Positions 8,214 through 17,179 of a stretch of DNA of 60,179 bases are shown piece by piece. The notes beneath the pieces are model-generated. The model saw nothing but the letters and a program-made list of their open reading frames with translations. It ran no database searches and was not told the origin of the DNA. The stretch covers positions 1 through 60,179 of the forward strand of contig NZ_GG666301.1 in NCBI RefSeq assembly GCF_000159095.1, given 5' to 3'. The number at the start of each line of letters is the position of its first letter. The first letter of the stretch is position 1. Made by a program: the position numbers and the translations under genes. Source of the DNA: Anaerococcus tetradius ATCC 35098 (GTDB lineage: Bacteria > Bacillota > Clostridia > Tissierellales > Peptoniphilaceae).

Positions 8214-9296
8214 GTTAATTCTTTCAGTTGTTTGGCCATCAAAGAAGTGTAGGGCTTCAGGATCTAGGGTGAAGTCGTGGTCTTCTCCAACAGCATAGTC
8301 AAGGTAACCTGGTTGACTTACTGTAAGTTCTGTGCCATCTTTTAGTTTTGTATAGAGAAGTTGTTCCTTACCCAAGGACTCTATTACTTCTATGTTAGCA
8401 TTTACTGAGTTGTAGTCTCTTTCTTCTGCTATAAATCTTTCAGATCTTATGCCGAGGTGAACTTCTTTACCCTCGTAGGCTTTAATCTTGTCCCAATCTT
8501 TATCAGTTGGGCGAACCTTTATTTCTCCAGATTCATTTACAAAAAGACCATCTTTGATTTTTCCTTTGATAATATTCATGGTAGGAGAGCCGATAAAGCC
8601 TGCTACGAAAAGGTTGTTTGGTTTTTGGTAAAATTCATTTGGAGCACCGACTTGTTGGATAATACCCTTATCAAGAAGAACTATTTTTGTCGCCATTGTC
8701 ATAGCCTCTGTTTGATCGTGGGTAACGTAGATACTTGTAGTATCTAGTTGATTGTGGATTCTTACAATTTCAACTCTCATGTGCTCACGAAGTTTGGCAT
8801 CTAGGTTGGATAATGGCTCATCCATAAGGAATACTTCTGGGTTTCTCGCAATCGCACGACCTAGGGCAACCCTTTGTCTTTGTCCACCTGAAATATCTGA
8901 TGGTCTAGAGTAGAGGTAATCTTCTAGTTGAAGAATCTTTGCTACGTCTTGAATCCTTTGATCTATAACTTCTTTTCTTTCCTTTTTCATATTTAGTGAA
9001 AAGGCCATGTTATCATAAACTGTCATGTGTGGATAAAGGGCGTATGATTGAAATACCATAGCTATGTCCCTATCCTTTGGTTCAACTGTGTTCATGATTT
9101 TGTCATTGAAACGTAGGGTTCCTTCTGTAATTGAGTTAAGTCCAGCTATCATCCTAAGTAGGGTTGACTTACCACATCCAGATGGACCTAGTATTACACA
9201 AAAATCATTGTCATCTATTTCTAGATTTATATTTCTGATCGTAAATTTATCACGACCCTCATATTTTTTTCCTAAGTTATCTAATATTACTTTCAT
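8211..9296 (-). CDS. Sugar ABC transporter ATP-binding protein (MalK/MsmK/UgpC family)
   Basis: 361 residues. Walker A GPSGCGKST, Q-loop FQSYALYPHMTV, signature SGGQRQRVALGRAIARNP and Walker B VFLMDEPLSNLDAKLR are all intact, with a C-terminal TOBE/regulatory region (from about residue 240) as in MalK and MsmK. It would energise the permease pair encoded directly upstream. Last gene of the operon; 9 nt after the malG-type gene. Confidence 0.92.
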   Translation of the reverse strand: MKVILDNLGKKYEGRDKFTIRNINLEIDDNDFCVILGPSGCGKSTLLRMIAGLNSITEGTLRFNDKIMNTVEPKDRDIAMVFQSYALYPHMTVYDNMAFSLNMKKERKEVIDQRIQDVAKILQLEDYLYSRPSDISGGQRQRVALGRAIARNPEVFLMDEPLSNLDAKLREHMRVEIVRIHNQLDTTSIYVTHDQTEAMTMATKIVLLDKGIIQQVGAPNEFYQKPNNLFVAGFIGSPTMNIIKGKIKDGLFVNESGEIKVRPTDKDWDKIKAYEGKEVHLGIRSERFIAEERDYNSVNANIEVIESLGKEQLLYTKLKDGTELTVSQPGYLDYAVGEDHDFTLDPEALHFFDGQTTERIN

Positions 9297-9305
9297 TTTT
9301 AACTC

Positions 9306-10199
9306 CTATCCCTTAACTGCACCTGATGATAGTCCGCTTACTAGTTCATCTTGTAATACTAAAAATAGTAGCATTACAGGAATAGCTGACAAGAATCCTC
9401 CTGCCGCAAAGGCTGGTTGGTTCATATTTCTAACATCTGATATCAATGTGAAAAGTCCTGTAGCAAGTGTGTAATCACTTGGATTTGTTAGTAAGATTTT
9501 TGGCATCATGTAATCTAAGAATGGTCCTATAAAACATTGAAGGGCAATTATTGCAAGCATAGGACGAACAAGTGGCATGATTATTAATCTATAAACTTGT
9601 ATATTTGAACATCCATCTATTTTTGCAGCCTCATCAAGCTCTGGTGATATAGTATCTAGATAGCCCTTTAGGATAAAGGTGTTAGAAGCTATTGCTCCAC
9701 CAGAATAAATTAAAACTAACATAGCTGCTCTAGAAAATACTGGGATTATTCCAGAAACTATAGAGTGGATAGCGTAGTAAGCTGTAATTCCTGCGAAGGC
9801 TGGAATTATTTGTACTAGCATTATAGTTATAAGACTAGCCTTTTTACCCTTAAATCTAAATCTTGAATAAGCATAGCCTGTAAAAGATACAAAGATTAGG
9901 GTTAGTAGGGTAGTGGCTGTCGCAATTTTTAAGGTATTAAGTACCCATCTTAAAAATTCAGTTTTCTCAAACAAGTATTTGAAATTATCAAGTGAGAAGA
10001 CAAAATCTCCACTCATTGATATATATTGACCTTGATTGCCATTAAATGATGATACAACCATTATAACAAGTGGAACTAAGATAAAGGCTGCCCATATCAA
10101 TAAGATGATGTAGCTAAGGCCTAGTAGGGTCTTTCCGCCAGCAGATAAGGGTTGAAGATCTGATAAATATAAATCGCTATTTTTCTTTTTCTTAAACAT
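9306..10199 (-). CDS. malG: Maltose/maltodextrin-type ABC transporter permease (MalG-like)
   Basis: 297 residues from the ATG at 10199, chosen because GGAG lies 8 nt upstream; the frame itself opens further out but lacks such support. Six predicted membrane helices and the EAA loop (ELDEAAKIDGCSNIQVYRLIIMP) that contacts the ATPase. The C-terminus SGAVKG matches MalG proteins. Separated by only a few bases from the malF-type gene. Confidence 0.9.
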   Translation of the reverse strand: MFKKKKNSDLYLSDLQPLSAGGKTLLGLSYIILLIWAAFILVPLVIMVVSSFNGNQGQYISMSGDFVFSLDNFKYLFEKTEFLRWVLNTLKIATATTLLTLIFVSFTGYAYSRFRFKGKKASLITIMLVQIIPAFAGITAYYAIHSIVSGIIPVFSRAAMLVLIYSGGAIASNTFILKGYLDTISPELDEAAKIDGCSNIQVYRLIIMPLVRPMLAIIALQCFIGPFLDYMMPKILLTNPSDYTLATGLFTLISDVRNMNQPAFAAGGFLSAIPVMLLFLVLQDELVSGLSSGAVKG

Positions 10200-10200
10200 A

Positions 10201-12231
10201 TTAATACTCCTTAAAAGCTGAAGAATTCTTATATCCAAAATAAGAAATTATGATTAGTATTATGGATATGAATACTGTAATCGCAGCACCTATAGCCTGG
10301 TATTGATTCTCCATAGTTAACTTATATATATAGGATATCAAGATATCTGAGCTTCCTGCAAGGTTTCCATAGACTTCTGGGTTGAATGGACCACCTTGGT
10401 TATATAAGTAGATAATTGAGAAGTTGTTAAAGTTAAAGGTGTATTGGTTAATTAGCATTGGAGCTATTTGGAAAAGAACTAGTGGGATTGTAATCTTGAA
10501 GGTTCTTTGAGCTCCAGTTGCACCGTCAATACTTGCTGCCTCATAAAGGTCTTTTGGTATAGCTTGAAGCACACCAGTAGTTAGGAGGAAGATATAAGAA
10601 TGTCCCAACCAACCTTGTAATAATATCAAAGTCGCCCTAGTCTGATAGGTGTTGTTCTTTATATCTAGACTTAGGTGGAATAAGGAATTGATTGCCTCAG
10701 CTATAACTCCACCACGGCTGGTCATTATTGAGAAGAACATGATGGTAATAAAGGCTGGTATAGCCCAAGGCAAAAGATATACAGTCCTAAAGAACTTCTT
10801 TCCCCTAATTCTTTCGTTATTTACCAAAAGAGCAAAAATAAAACCTAATACTATAGCAAGAGTTGATGCTAGTATAGTCCAAATTATAGTCCAAGCAAAG
10901 ATGTGCCAGAAGGCTTGACCTGCTATTCCTTGGCCCTTGGCTATGGTTATATAGTTATTTAGGCCTATCCAAGTAAACTTATTTTGGTGTTGAGGATCCA
11001 TATTAGTAAAAGATATCATTATAGCTGTAAGTATAGGAACTATAACTATAAATATTATTACTATTAGGGCAGGAGCTGTAATTAAGAATGGGAATCCATC
11101 TGTTCTTAGCATCTTCTTTGTTTCAAAGAAATTGTTAGGTCTGATACCTGCCATCTCCTTTTTCTCGACACTCCTTACGTCCTTAAAGGATAGGACATAG
11201 ATTAGAAAAGAAAAAGTTATAAATACTATAGCAAGTATTCCTTCAATCATAAACAGTATTGATCTATCTAGTCTTTTTCCGCCAGCAGCAAGAGAAATAA
11301 GTCCTGCTATACCCTCGCCTTGGTAATTACCAAAACCTAGGGCATAAGGTATGGCTATTAGGTAGATAAATAAAGTGCCAAGCAAAAATAACAAGCCTTT
11401 TTGCCATTGACCATTTAAAAATTGACCTAGACCTGGAATTGGCAAAGAAATAATAGACCTGTAGGCAGAAGTTTTTTCTACCTCTACTGGAGTCCTTCTC
11501 CTAGCCTCAGCCTTGTCAGCTTCAAGGATTTTCATTTCCTTTTTGTAGTCTTTTTCTATCTTGTATTTTATAGAAGCTATTTCTTCCTTTAAGGAAACCT
11601 CAGGATTTCTATAATTTAGTCTCTTGTTTTGATCTTTGAACTTTTGTTTTAATTGTTCCTTTTCACTTTGGAAGGCTTTTTTGGAAATTCTTCCACCCTC
11701 AAAAGACTCTTTGAGATTGTTATTATCTGCTTCAAATTTATCCTTGAGTACATCCCTATCAGCTTCAATTAACTTCTTGTTTTTTTCAATTTCATCAGTA
11801 GTCAATTTCTCAAGCCTATTATTCGCTCTTTCCAATTGACTCTTTAATTGCAAATCATTTTCTATAATCTTTGGGATTTGCTCATAATCTAGTTTGCACA
11901 ACTTATAATCAAGCTCACTATCATAAGATAAGTCCTTGTTTTGTTCATAAAAAGCTAACATATCATTAGCTATTGACCTGGTATAATATAAGTCTCTCAA
12001 ATATTTCTGATCAATCTTATAATTTGGGTCATTTTTGGCTTTCTCGCTAGCCTTATTCAAAAGGTCTTTTTTCTTTTCTTCATAGGCTTTTAGTTTTTGA
12101 TTATAAGGATGGTTTTGGGGGTCAATCTTTGGACCACCACTTTCTTCCGCCTTTATAGAATCTAAAATGTATTGATTTTTCCTTTCTCGGCGTTCACCAA
12201 TATCATCTATAAGGTATTTATCATATGTCAT
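10201..12231 (-). CDS. malF: MalF-like permease with long N-terminal cytoplasmic extension
   Basis: 676 residues from the ATG at 12231, which sits 1 nt after the stop of the upstream gene. The C-terminal half (about 380-676) is a normal MalF-type permease with the EAA loop DLYEAASIDGATGAQRTFKITIPL. The first ~250 residues are highly charged and coiled-coil-like with no counterpart in E. coli MalF. They are followed by a PIPGLGQFLNGQWQKGLLFL segment, the P-G-x-G-Q-x-x-x-G pattern of small membrane domains, and extra membrane helices. It lacks the large extracytoplasmic loop of enterobacterial MalF. The role of the extension is unknown. Confidence 0.85.
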   Translation of the reverse strand: MTYDKYLIDDIGERRERKNQYILDSIKAEESGGPKIDPQNHPYNQKLKAYEEKKKDLLNKASEKAKNDPNYKIDQKYLRDLYYTRSIANDMLAFYEQNKDLSYDSELDYKLCKLDYEQIPKIIENDLQLKSQLERANNRLEKLTTDEIEKNKKLIEADRDVLKDKFEADNNNLKESFEGGRISKKAFQSEKEQLKQKFKDQNKRLNYRNPEVSLKEEIASIKYKIEKDYKKEMKILEADKAEARRRTPVEVEKTSAYRSIISLPIPGLGQFLNGQWQKGLLFLLGTLFIYLIAIPYALGFGNYQGEGIAGLISLAAGGKRLDRSILFMIEGILAIVFITFSFLIYVLSFKDVRSVEKKEMAGIRPNNFFETKKMLRTDGFPFLITAPALIVIIFIVIVPILTAIMISFTNMDPQHQNKFTWIGLNNYITIAKGQGIAGQAFWHIFAWTIIWTILASTLAIVLGFIFALLVNNERIRGKKFFRTVYLLPWAIPAFITIMFFSIMTSRGGVIAEAINSLFHLSLDIKNNTYQTRATLILLQGWLGHSYIFLLTTGVLQAIPKDLYEAASIDGATGAQRTFKITIPLVLFQIAPMLINQYTFNFNNFSIIYLYNQGGPFNPEVYGNLAGSSDILISYIYKLTMENQYQAIGAAITVFISIILIIISYFGYKNSSAFKEY

Positions 12232-12232
12232 T

Positions 12233-12700
12233 TTACACCCTTTCTTCCCTTGCAATAATAAATAATAAAATGAAGTTTAAAATTATAGCTACATAGTAAA
12301 ATATAGATCCGATTTTAAATTGTAGGATGAGGTTGATAATTTCAATTACAGTCATTCCCGAAAAGAAGACCTTGTAGAAAAAATTAACACCGAATTTTTT
12401 TACTGTAAAAAATGTATAAAGGGAAATTACAAGAGGACTTAAAACCCTGATGAATAAGTTAAACATAACCGAGTTAATATATTCATCAAAGCTAAGACCT
12501 GGATTTTTTAAGAGAAAGCTTCTATAGACATCCACATCTTTTGCCATCATCAAGGCTTCCATAGACAAGGCCAAGATAAGAATTGCAGAAGTTATTAGAA
12601 CTCTAATAAGAAATTTTTCTCTCTTTTTTTCTAATTCCTTGCTAATCATAATAGATAAAGGGGATGTTTCATATGAAATTCTTTTCATAAAGTTTAACAT
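12233..12700 (-). CDS. Small membrane protein in the maltose operon
   Basis: 155 residues if started at 12700; an in-frame ATG at 12688 is also possible. I do not recognise the family. There are about four hydrophobic helices after a charged N-terminus (SKELEKKREKF) and a short basic tail. Neither start has a good ribosome binding site, and both lie inside the stem-loop at 12682-12759, so translation is probably weak or coupled. Position between the binding protein and permease genes suggests an accessory role in the transporter. Confidence 0.7.
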   Translation of the reverse strand: MLNFMKRISYETSPLSIMISKELEKKREKFLIRVLITSAILILALSMEALMMAKDVDVYRSFLLKNPGLSFDEYINSVMFNLFIRVLSPLVISLYTFFTVKKFGVNFFYKVFFSGMTVIEIINLILQFKIGSIFYYVAIILNFILLFIIAREERV

Positions 12701-12759
12701 CTAAGGCCAGAAGCCAGTCGAGCTTAAAGCCTAAATAGTTAAGCTAAACTTTATGAAAA
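12682..12759 (-). promoter_or_regulatory. Intercistronic stem-loop after malE
   Basis: Perfect 15-bp arms TTTTCATAAAGTTTA (12682-12696) and TAAACTTTATGAAAA (12745-12759); the 48-nt interior is itself partly self-complementary. It lies 41 nt after the malE-type stop codon and includes the start codon(s) of the next gene. Such hairpins often protect an abundant binding-protein mRNA and reduce downstream expression (inference). Confidence 0.7.
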
Positions 12760-12800
12760 TATGAAAATCATAATTCTAACAGCCCCTTATTTCCTATTGA

Positions 12801-14126
12801 CTATTTGTTAAAGTTTGCCATCATTGATTTAAATGATGCTTGTAATTGTTTATAAGCTTCTTCTTCATTGGCAGGTTTAACTGAGTTCCAAGAAAGAATT
12901 GCATTCTTATAAGTATCCCAAACATTGCCCCATTCCTTGAATAATGGTCTAGCTGGAGCTTTCTCATAAGATTTGATTGTAGCTTCTATAATCTTCTTGT
13001 CTGAGTCAGGTAGATCAGATTTTTGGTAGTCATCATTCTTTACATTTTCAAGAATTTTACCTGTAGATTTGTATAAATCTGTTGCGAATTTAGGATTTAC
13101 AATCTCTTTAATCATAGCTTCTGCTATAGCTTTTTTGTTAGCATCTTCTTCGATTCTAGCATTGATTGCAAGTCCCCAACCACTTTGCCAGTGATTTAGT
13201 GGTTTACCTGCTAGGGTGATTTGATCAATTGGGCAAATCTCTAGGTTATCTTTTCCAGCTTGCTCAGAAATTGATGCTGCATCCCAAGCTCCGCCAAGTC
13301 TTGCAACTCCGCCTTTGCCTTCTTTGAATGTATCATCTATATATCCCCAACCAGCATCTGGGTCAAATAACTTAGTTCCAGCTGCATCATGTTTTTTCCA
13401 GTATTCATAAAGAGCTTTAACAGTTGCTTGTTTTTCTGGTTCAAGATCTTTCCAATCCTTAGTAAAGTCAGAGAAGAGTTTTCCTTCTTCATCTTTTCCT
13501 AAAAGTTCTATATTTGATGAGTTTGTTGCAGCAACTCCGTACCAAGCGTCAAATATTGGTAGAAGAACTGTTGATTCATCTTTAACATCATTAAGCTCTA
13601 TAGGTTTTGTTAAATCAACACCCTTAGCTTCTGCATTTTTCTTATTTACATAAGTAATTAATGTTTCGATATTGTATGGGAAAGCAAAATATTCACCATC
13701 TATTTTGAAGTTTCCACCTATTCCCTTATCGAAATCATCCCAACCACCAATCTCGTCAGCTAGTTTTTTGGAGTCGATTGATCCTAAAATGTCATTTTCT
13801 ACAAGACCAGCAAGTCTATCTGCAGGAATTGCAAATAAATCAGCAACATCTTCGTTGCTTGCATCTGTTTGATCGATTACATCTAAGTGGTCAAAAGATT
13901 TAACTGTCTTAAATTCGATTTCTGCTTTTGGATATTTTTCCTTAACTCTCTCAGCAGCCTTCTTATAATAATCCATCCATTCTTCTTCTGCTTGAACAGT
14001 AATCTTGCCAGAAACATCTCCTGGATCCGCTGCTTTTTTCTCAGCCTTATCGCCACCCTTGCCACCGCATGAAGCAAGAATAACTGATAGAGATAAAGCC
14101 ATCAACATCTTTAGTTTGTTTTTCAT
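12801..14126 (-). CDS. malE: Maltose/maltodextrin-type extracellular solute-binding lipoprotein
   Basis: 441 residues with a lipoprotein signal (hydrophobic stretch then LASCGG, Cys20 lipidated). The mature part matches MalE-type cluster-1 binding proteins: EEWMDYYKKAAERVKEKYP, then FAIPADRL, AFPYNIETLITYVNKK and a C-terminal helical region. GGAGG 6-7 nt upstream supports the start. First gene of a five-gene minus-strand operon encoding a complete importer; no glycosidase lies nearby. Likely substrate maltose or maltodextrins, by family only. Confidence 0.9.
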   Translation of the reverse strand: MKNKLKMLMALSLSVILASCGGKGGDKAEKKAADPGDVSGKITVQAEEEWMDYYKKAAERVKEKYPKAEIEFKTVKSFDHLDVIDQTDASNEDVADLFAIPADRLAGLVENDILGSIDSKKLADEIGGWDDFDKGIGGNFKIDGEYFAFPYNIETLITYVNKKNAEAKGVDLTKPIELNDVKDESTVLLPIFDAWYGVAATNSSNIELLGKDEEGKLFSDFTKDWKDLEPEKQATVKALYEYWKKHDAAGTKLFDPDAGWGYIDDTFKEGKGGVARLGGAWDAASISEQAGKDNLEICPIDQITLAGKPLNHWQSGWGLAINARIEEDANKKAIAEAMIKEIVNPKFATDLYKSTGKILENVKNDDYQKSDLPDSDKKIIEATIKSYEKAPARPLFKEWGNVWDTYKNAILSWNSVKPANEEEAYKQLQASFKSMMANFNK

Positions 14127-14151
14127 TTAATCCTCCTTCGCTTCCATAATA

Positions 14152-14165
14152 ATGAAAACGTTATT
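14152..14165. promoter_or_regulatory. cre/LacI-type operator before the maltose operon
   Basis: ATGAAAACGTTATT matches most of the cre consensus WTGNAANCGNWNNCW. It lies just downstream of the predicted promoter, where a bound CcpA or LacI-type repressor would block transcription. Confidence 0.65.
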
Positions 14166-14174
14166 TAGTTCTGT

Positions 14175-14210
14175 ATTATATATTATACATTAAATTGAAA
14201 TTAAATGGAA
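14175..14210 (-). promoter_or_regulatory. Promoter of the maltose operon
   Basis: Extended -10 TGTATAAT (TATAAT at 14187-14182) with a weak -35 TTCCAT 17 bp upstream (14210-14205). A second TATAAT at 14180-14175 gives an alternative. About 50 nt before the malE-type start. Confidence 0.6.
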
Positions 14211-14664
14211 GCATTTTCTATTTGCGAAATTTTATCTTTGTTAATTTTTATACATATTTATACCCTCGCAAGGCTTGTAATATACTAATCCACCATATTG
14301 ACTTTTTTTATCTACTATGCTAGTGCATTCACTTAAATCTAGGTATAAATATTAATTTTTTTATGGATAAGCTCGTATTTACTTCATTTTAACATCTTTC
14401 TAATTATTAATTTGATATTGTGAAAATATTTCCAGCTTCTATGTCTAAGTCTGTTCCCAAAGCTAAATATAATAAAAAAATATGAATATATACATTTTTA
14501 AAAAGATAAAAAGGAAAATGTGTTCCAGTTTTTTTCTTTATTATTTTCTGTGTGAATTTTCACACAAACCTAGAAATTCTATGCCCTATATTTTTTAATA
14601 AAAGATTCCTTTGAAGAGGCATATAAGATTAAGAGTGTATTATTTTTAAGGGGCATTTTTCATT
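14211..14664. other. Non-coding interval between clpC and the maltose operon
   Basis: About 450 bp of AT-rich sequence without a supported gene. The only notable element is the inverted repeat TGTGTGAATTTTCACACA at 14549-14566 (8-bp arms, 2-bp centre), which looks like an operator for a dimeric regulator but has no adjacent start codon. I see nothing else I can defend. Confidence 0.5.
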
Positions 14665-14731
14665 AAAAAAGACTAGGGGCTAGAAAGCTTAGCTTCTTAT
14701 TGGCTATTTATAGCTTTAACCCTTAGTCTTT
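14665..14731 (-). terminator. Terminator of the clpC operon
   Basis: Outer stem pairs AAAGACTAAGGG (minus, about 14731-14720) with CCCCTAGTCTTT (14679-14668), enclosing a partly paired interior and followed by TTTTTT on the minus strand. It begins just after the clpC stop. Confidence 0.8.
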
Positions 14732-14734
14732 GTC

Positions 14735-17179
14735 TTAACTATTAACTTTTTCTACTTCTTTCTTCTCTTCTCTTTTTTTCTTATCCCTGCTTAAATTTCT
14801 AAAGACTAGGCCTTCTCCCCTAACTGATATTCTTATGCTTTCATCTCTGTTAAGTTTGCCATCTAGGATATCTTCTGCTAGCCTATCGTCTATCATTTTT
14901 GTGATGTGACGTTCTAGTGGTCTTGCCCCATATTCTGGGTCAAAGCCTTCTTTGGCTAGAAGTTTTACTAGCTTTTGATCATAGTTTATATCTAGGTCGA
15001 TTTCATTTAGTCTTTCTTTTGTTTTTTCAAGCATTAGGCCTGTGATTTCTTCGATTTCTTTTTCTCCTAAAGGCTTAAACATTATTACTTGATCGAGCCT
15101 ATTTAGAAATTCTGGAGCAAAGGAGTCCTTGATGGCCTTTTGTATTATATCCTTTGTTCTTTCTTCGTTTATCTTTTTTTCATCTTCTAGTTCAAAACCT
15201 ATGGTCTTGGTCGTGCTAAGACTTCTTACTCCGACATTGCTGGTCATTATTATGATTGTGTTCTTAAAATCAACAGTTCTTCCTTGACCATCTGTAAGCC
15301 TTCCGTCATCTAGGATTTGTAAAAGTAGGTTGAATACGTCTGGATGAGCCTTTTCTATCTCATCAAAGAGGACAACCGAGTAAGGATTTGTCCTTACAGC
15401 TTCAGTTAGCTGACCGCCTTCTTCATAGCCTACATAGCCTGGAGGAGAACCTACTAATCTTGAAACTGCAAATTTCTCCATATATTCACTCATGTCAATT
15501 CTTATTAGCTTATCGACTGAGCCAAAGAGGTCTTGGGCTAGGGTTTTTGCAAGATAGGTCTTTCCTACACCAGTTGGTCCTACGAATATGAAGGAGCCAA
15601 TTGGTTTTTTAGGGTCTTTAAGACCTACACGGGCCCTTTTTATTGACCTTGCTACTGAATCTATGGCATCTTTTTGACCTATTACTGCCATTTTTAGCTC
15701 TTTGTCAAGCCTTGAATATTTTTCTTTCTCATCTTCTGTGAGTTTTTCAACTGGGACTTTGGACCATTTTGCTACAACACTTGCTATATCATCATAGGCT
15801 ATAAAGAGTTTATCCTTATTTTCCTTTTCTTTTTCTTTTTCGATTTCTAGGTCAAACTTAGCTTGGTTTATCTTATCTCTAAGCTCTGCTGCTGTTTCGA
15901 AGTCTTGATCTCTTACAGCTTTTTCTTTTTTTATAAGCAAATCTTCTAGGAAATCTTTGTTAGAACTTGCTTCTCCCTCTTCTTGGTAGGCTCTTATTCT
16001 AAGCTTAGCACAGGATTCATCTATTAAATCTATAGCCTTATCAGGTAGAAACCTATCTGTTATATACCTATCCGATAATTCTACTGCAGCTTTTATGGCA
16101 TCTTCTCTTATTTCTACCCCATGGTGGGCTTCATACTTATCCTTTAGGCCTTCTATGATTTTTCTTGAATCGTCAAGGCTAGGCTCATCGACTTGAATTG
16201 GTTGCATACGACGGCTAAGGGCAGAATCTTTTTCGACATGCTTCCTATATTCATCTATGGTTGTAGCCCCCATAATTTGTATCTCTCCCCTGGCAAGAAT
16301 TGGCTTTAGGATGTTTGCCGCATCCATTGATCCTTCGGATGCTCCAGCCCCAAGAACCATGTGAAATTCATCTATAAATAAGATTACATCGTCTCTTTTT
16401 TCTAATTCTTCAAATAGTTTCTTTAATCTATCTTCGAAATCTCCCCTGTACTTACTTCCAGCTATCATGCTGGCAAGGTCAAGGCTTAGTATTATCTTAT
16501 CTTTTATAATTTTTGGTACGTCTTCATCGACAATTCTTTGGGCAAGACCTTCTGCTATAGCGGTTTTTCCTACACCAGGTGCTCCTATAAGAATAAGATT
16601 GTTCTTTCTTCTTCTCATAAGAATTTGTATGAGTCTTTCTATCTCGTCATCCCTACCTATAACAGGGTCGATTTTGCCAGCCTTAGCAAGGTCATTTAGG
16701 TTGTTTGTAAATTTACTTACATTTTCAGAAAATTCAGATGATGAGGCATTTGCCTTATAGACTTCCCTCAACATGTTTTCCAGATTGTTGGCTATGATAT
16801 TCTTATCAATACCTGATAAGAGAAACATAAGGTTGGTAAAGGAATCGTCATCATTAATTATCGAAAGAAGAATATCTTCCTCGCTTGCCATAGAACTTTT
16901 CCTTTTCATGGCAATCTGCCTTGCTCTTTCAAAAATATCCCTTACATTTTTGGAAAACTCTGTGGCAGGTCTTTGGCAAGTTCCCCTGCCTATGTTGTTT
17001 ATTACAATTGATCTAAAAAGATCATAATTCGCCCCACTTTTTTCTAGGGCCTTGTTGGCTATGGAGCCTGTTTTCATCAAGGCAAGTAGGAGGTGTTCGC
17101 TTCCTATATAATCATGATTTAGGGAATACGACTCTCTTCTTGCCTGGGAGGTAAGTCTATTTAGTCTATTATTTTCCAT
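14735..17179 (-). CDS. clpC: ATP-dependent Clp protease ATP-binding subunit ClpC
   Basis: 814 residues, the normal ClpC length. A Hsp100 unfoldase that feeds proteins to ClpP. Two N-terminal Clp repeats (residues about 1-140), AAA module 1 with [13 protein letters not shown], a coiled-coil middle segment with a UVR-like stretch ([19 protein letters not shown]), AAA module 2 with [12 protein letters not shown], and a C-terminal D2 small domain. The ClpP-binding loop region contains an IGF-type tripeptide (KTIGFELE). The ATG overlaps the mcsB-like stop by one base (TAATG). Last gene of ctsR-mcsA-mcsB-clpC. Confidence 0.96.
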   Translation of the reverse strand: MENNRLNRLTSQARRESYSLNHDYIGSEHLLLALMKTGSIANKALEKSGANYDLFRSIVINNIGRGTCQRPATEFSKNVRDIFERARQIAMKRKSSMASEEDILLSIINDDDSFTNLMFLLSGIDKNIIANNLENMLREVYKANASSSEFSENVSKFTNNLNDLAKAGKIDPVIGRDDEIERLIQILMRRRKNNLILIGAPGVGKTAIAEGLAQRIVDEDVPKIIKDKIILSLDLASMIAGSKYRGDFEDRLKKLFEELEKRDDVILFIDEFHMVLGAGASEGSMDAANILKPILARGEIQIMGATTIDEYRKHVEKDSALSRRMQPIQVDEPSLDDSRKIIEGLKDKYEAHHGVEIREDAIKAAVELSDRYITDRFLPDKAIDLIDESCAKLRIRAYQEEGEASSNKDFLEDLLIKKEKAVRDQDFETAAELRDKINQAKFDLEIEKEKEKENKDKLFIAYDDIASVVAKWSKVPVEKLTEDEKEKYSRLDKELKMAVIGQKDAIDSVARSIKRARVGLKDPKKPIGSFIFVGPTGVGKTYLAKTLAQDLFGSVDKLIRIDMSEYMEKFAVSRLVGSPPGYVGYEEGGQLTEAVRTNPYSVVLFDEIEKAHPDVFNLLLQILDDGRLTDGQGRTVDFKNTIIIMTSNVGVRSLSTTKTIGFELEDEKKINEERTKDIIQKAIKDSFAPEFLNRLDQVIMFKPLGEKEIEEITGLMLEKTKERLNEIDLDINYDQKLVKLLAKEGFDPEYGARPLERHITKMIDDRLAEDILDGKLNRDESIRISVRGEGLVFRNLSRDKKKREEKKEVEKVNS

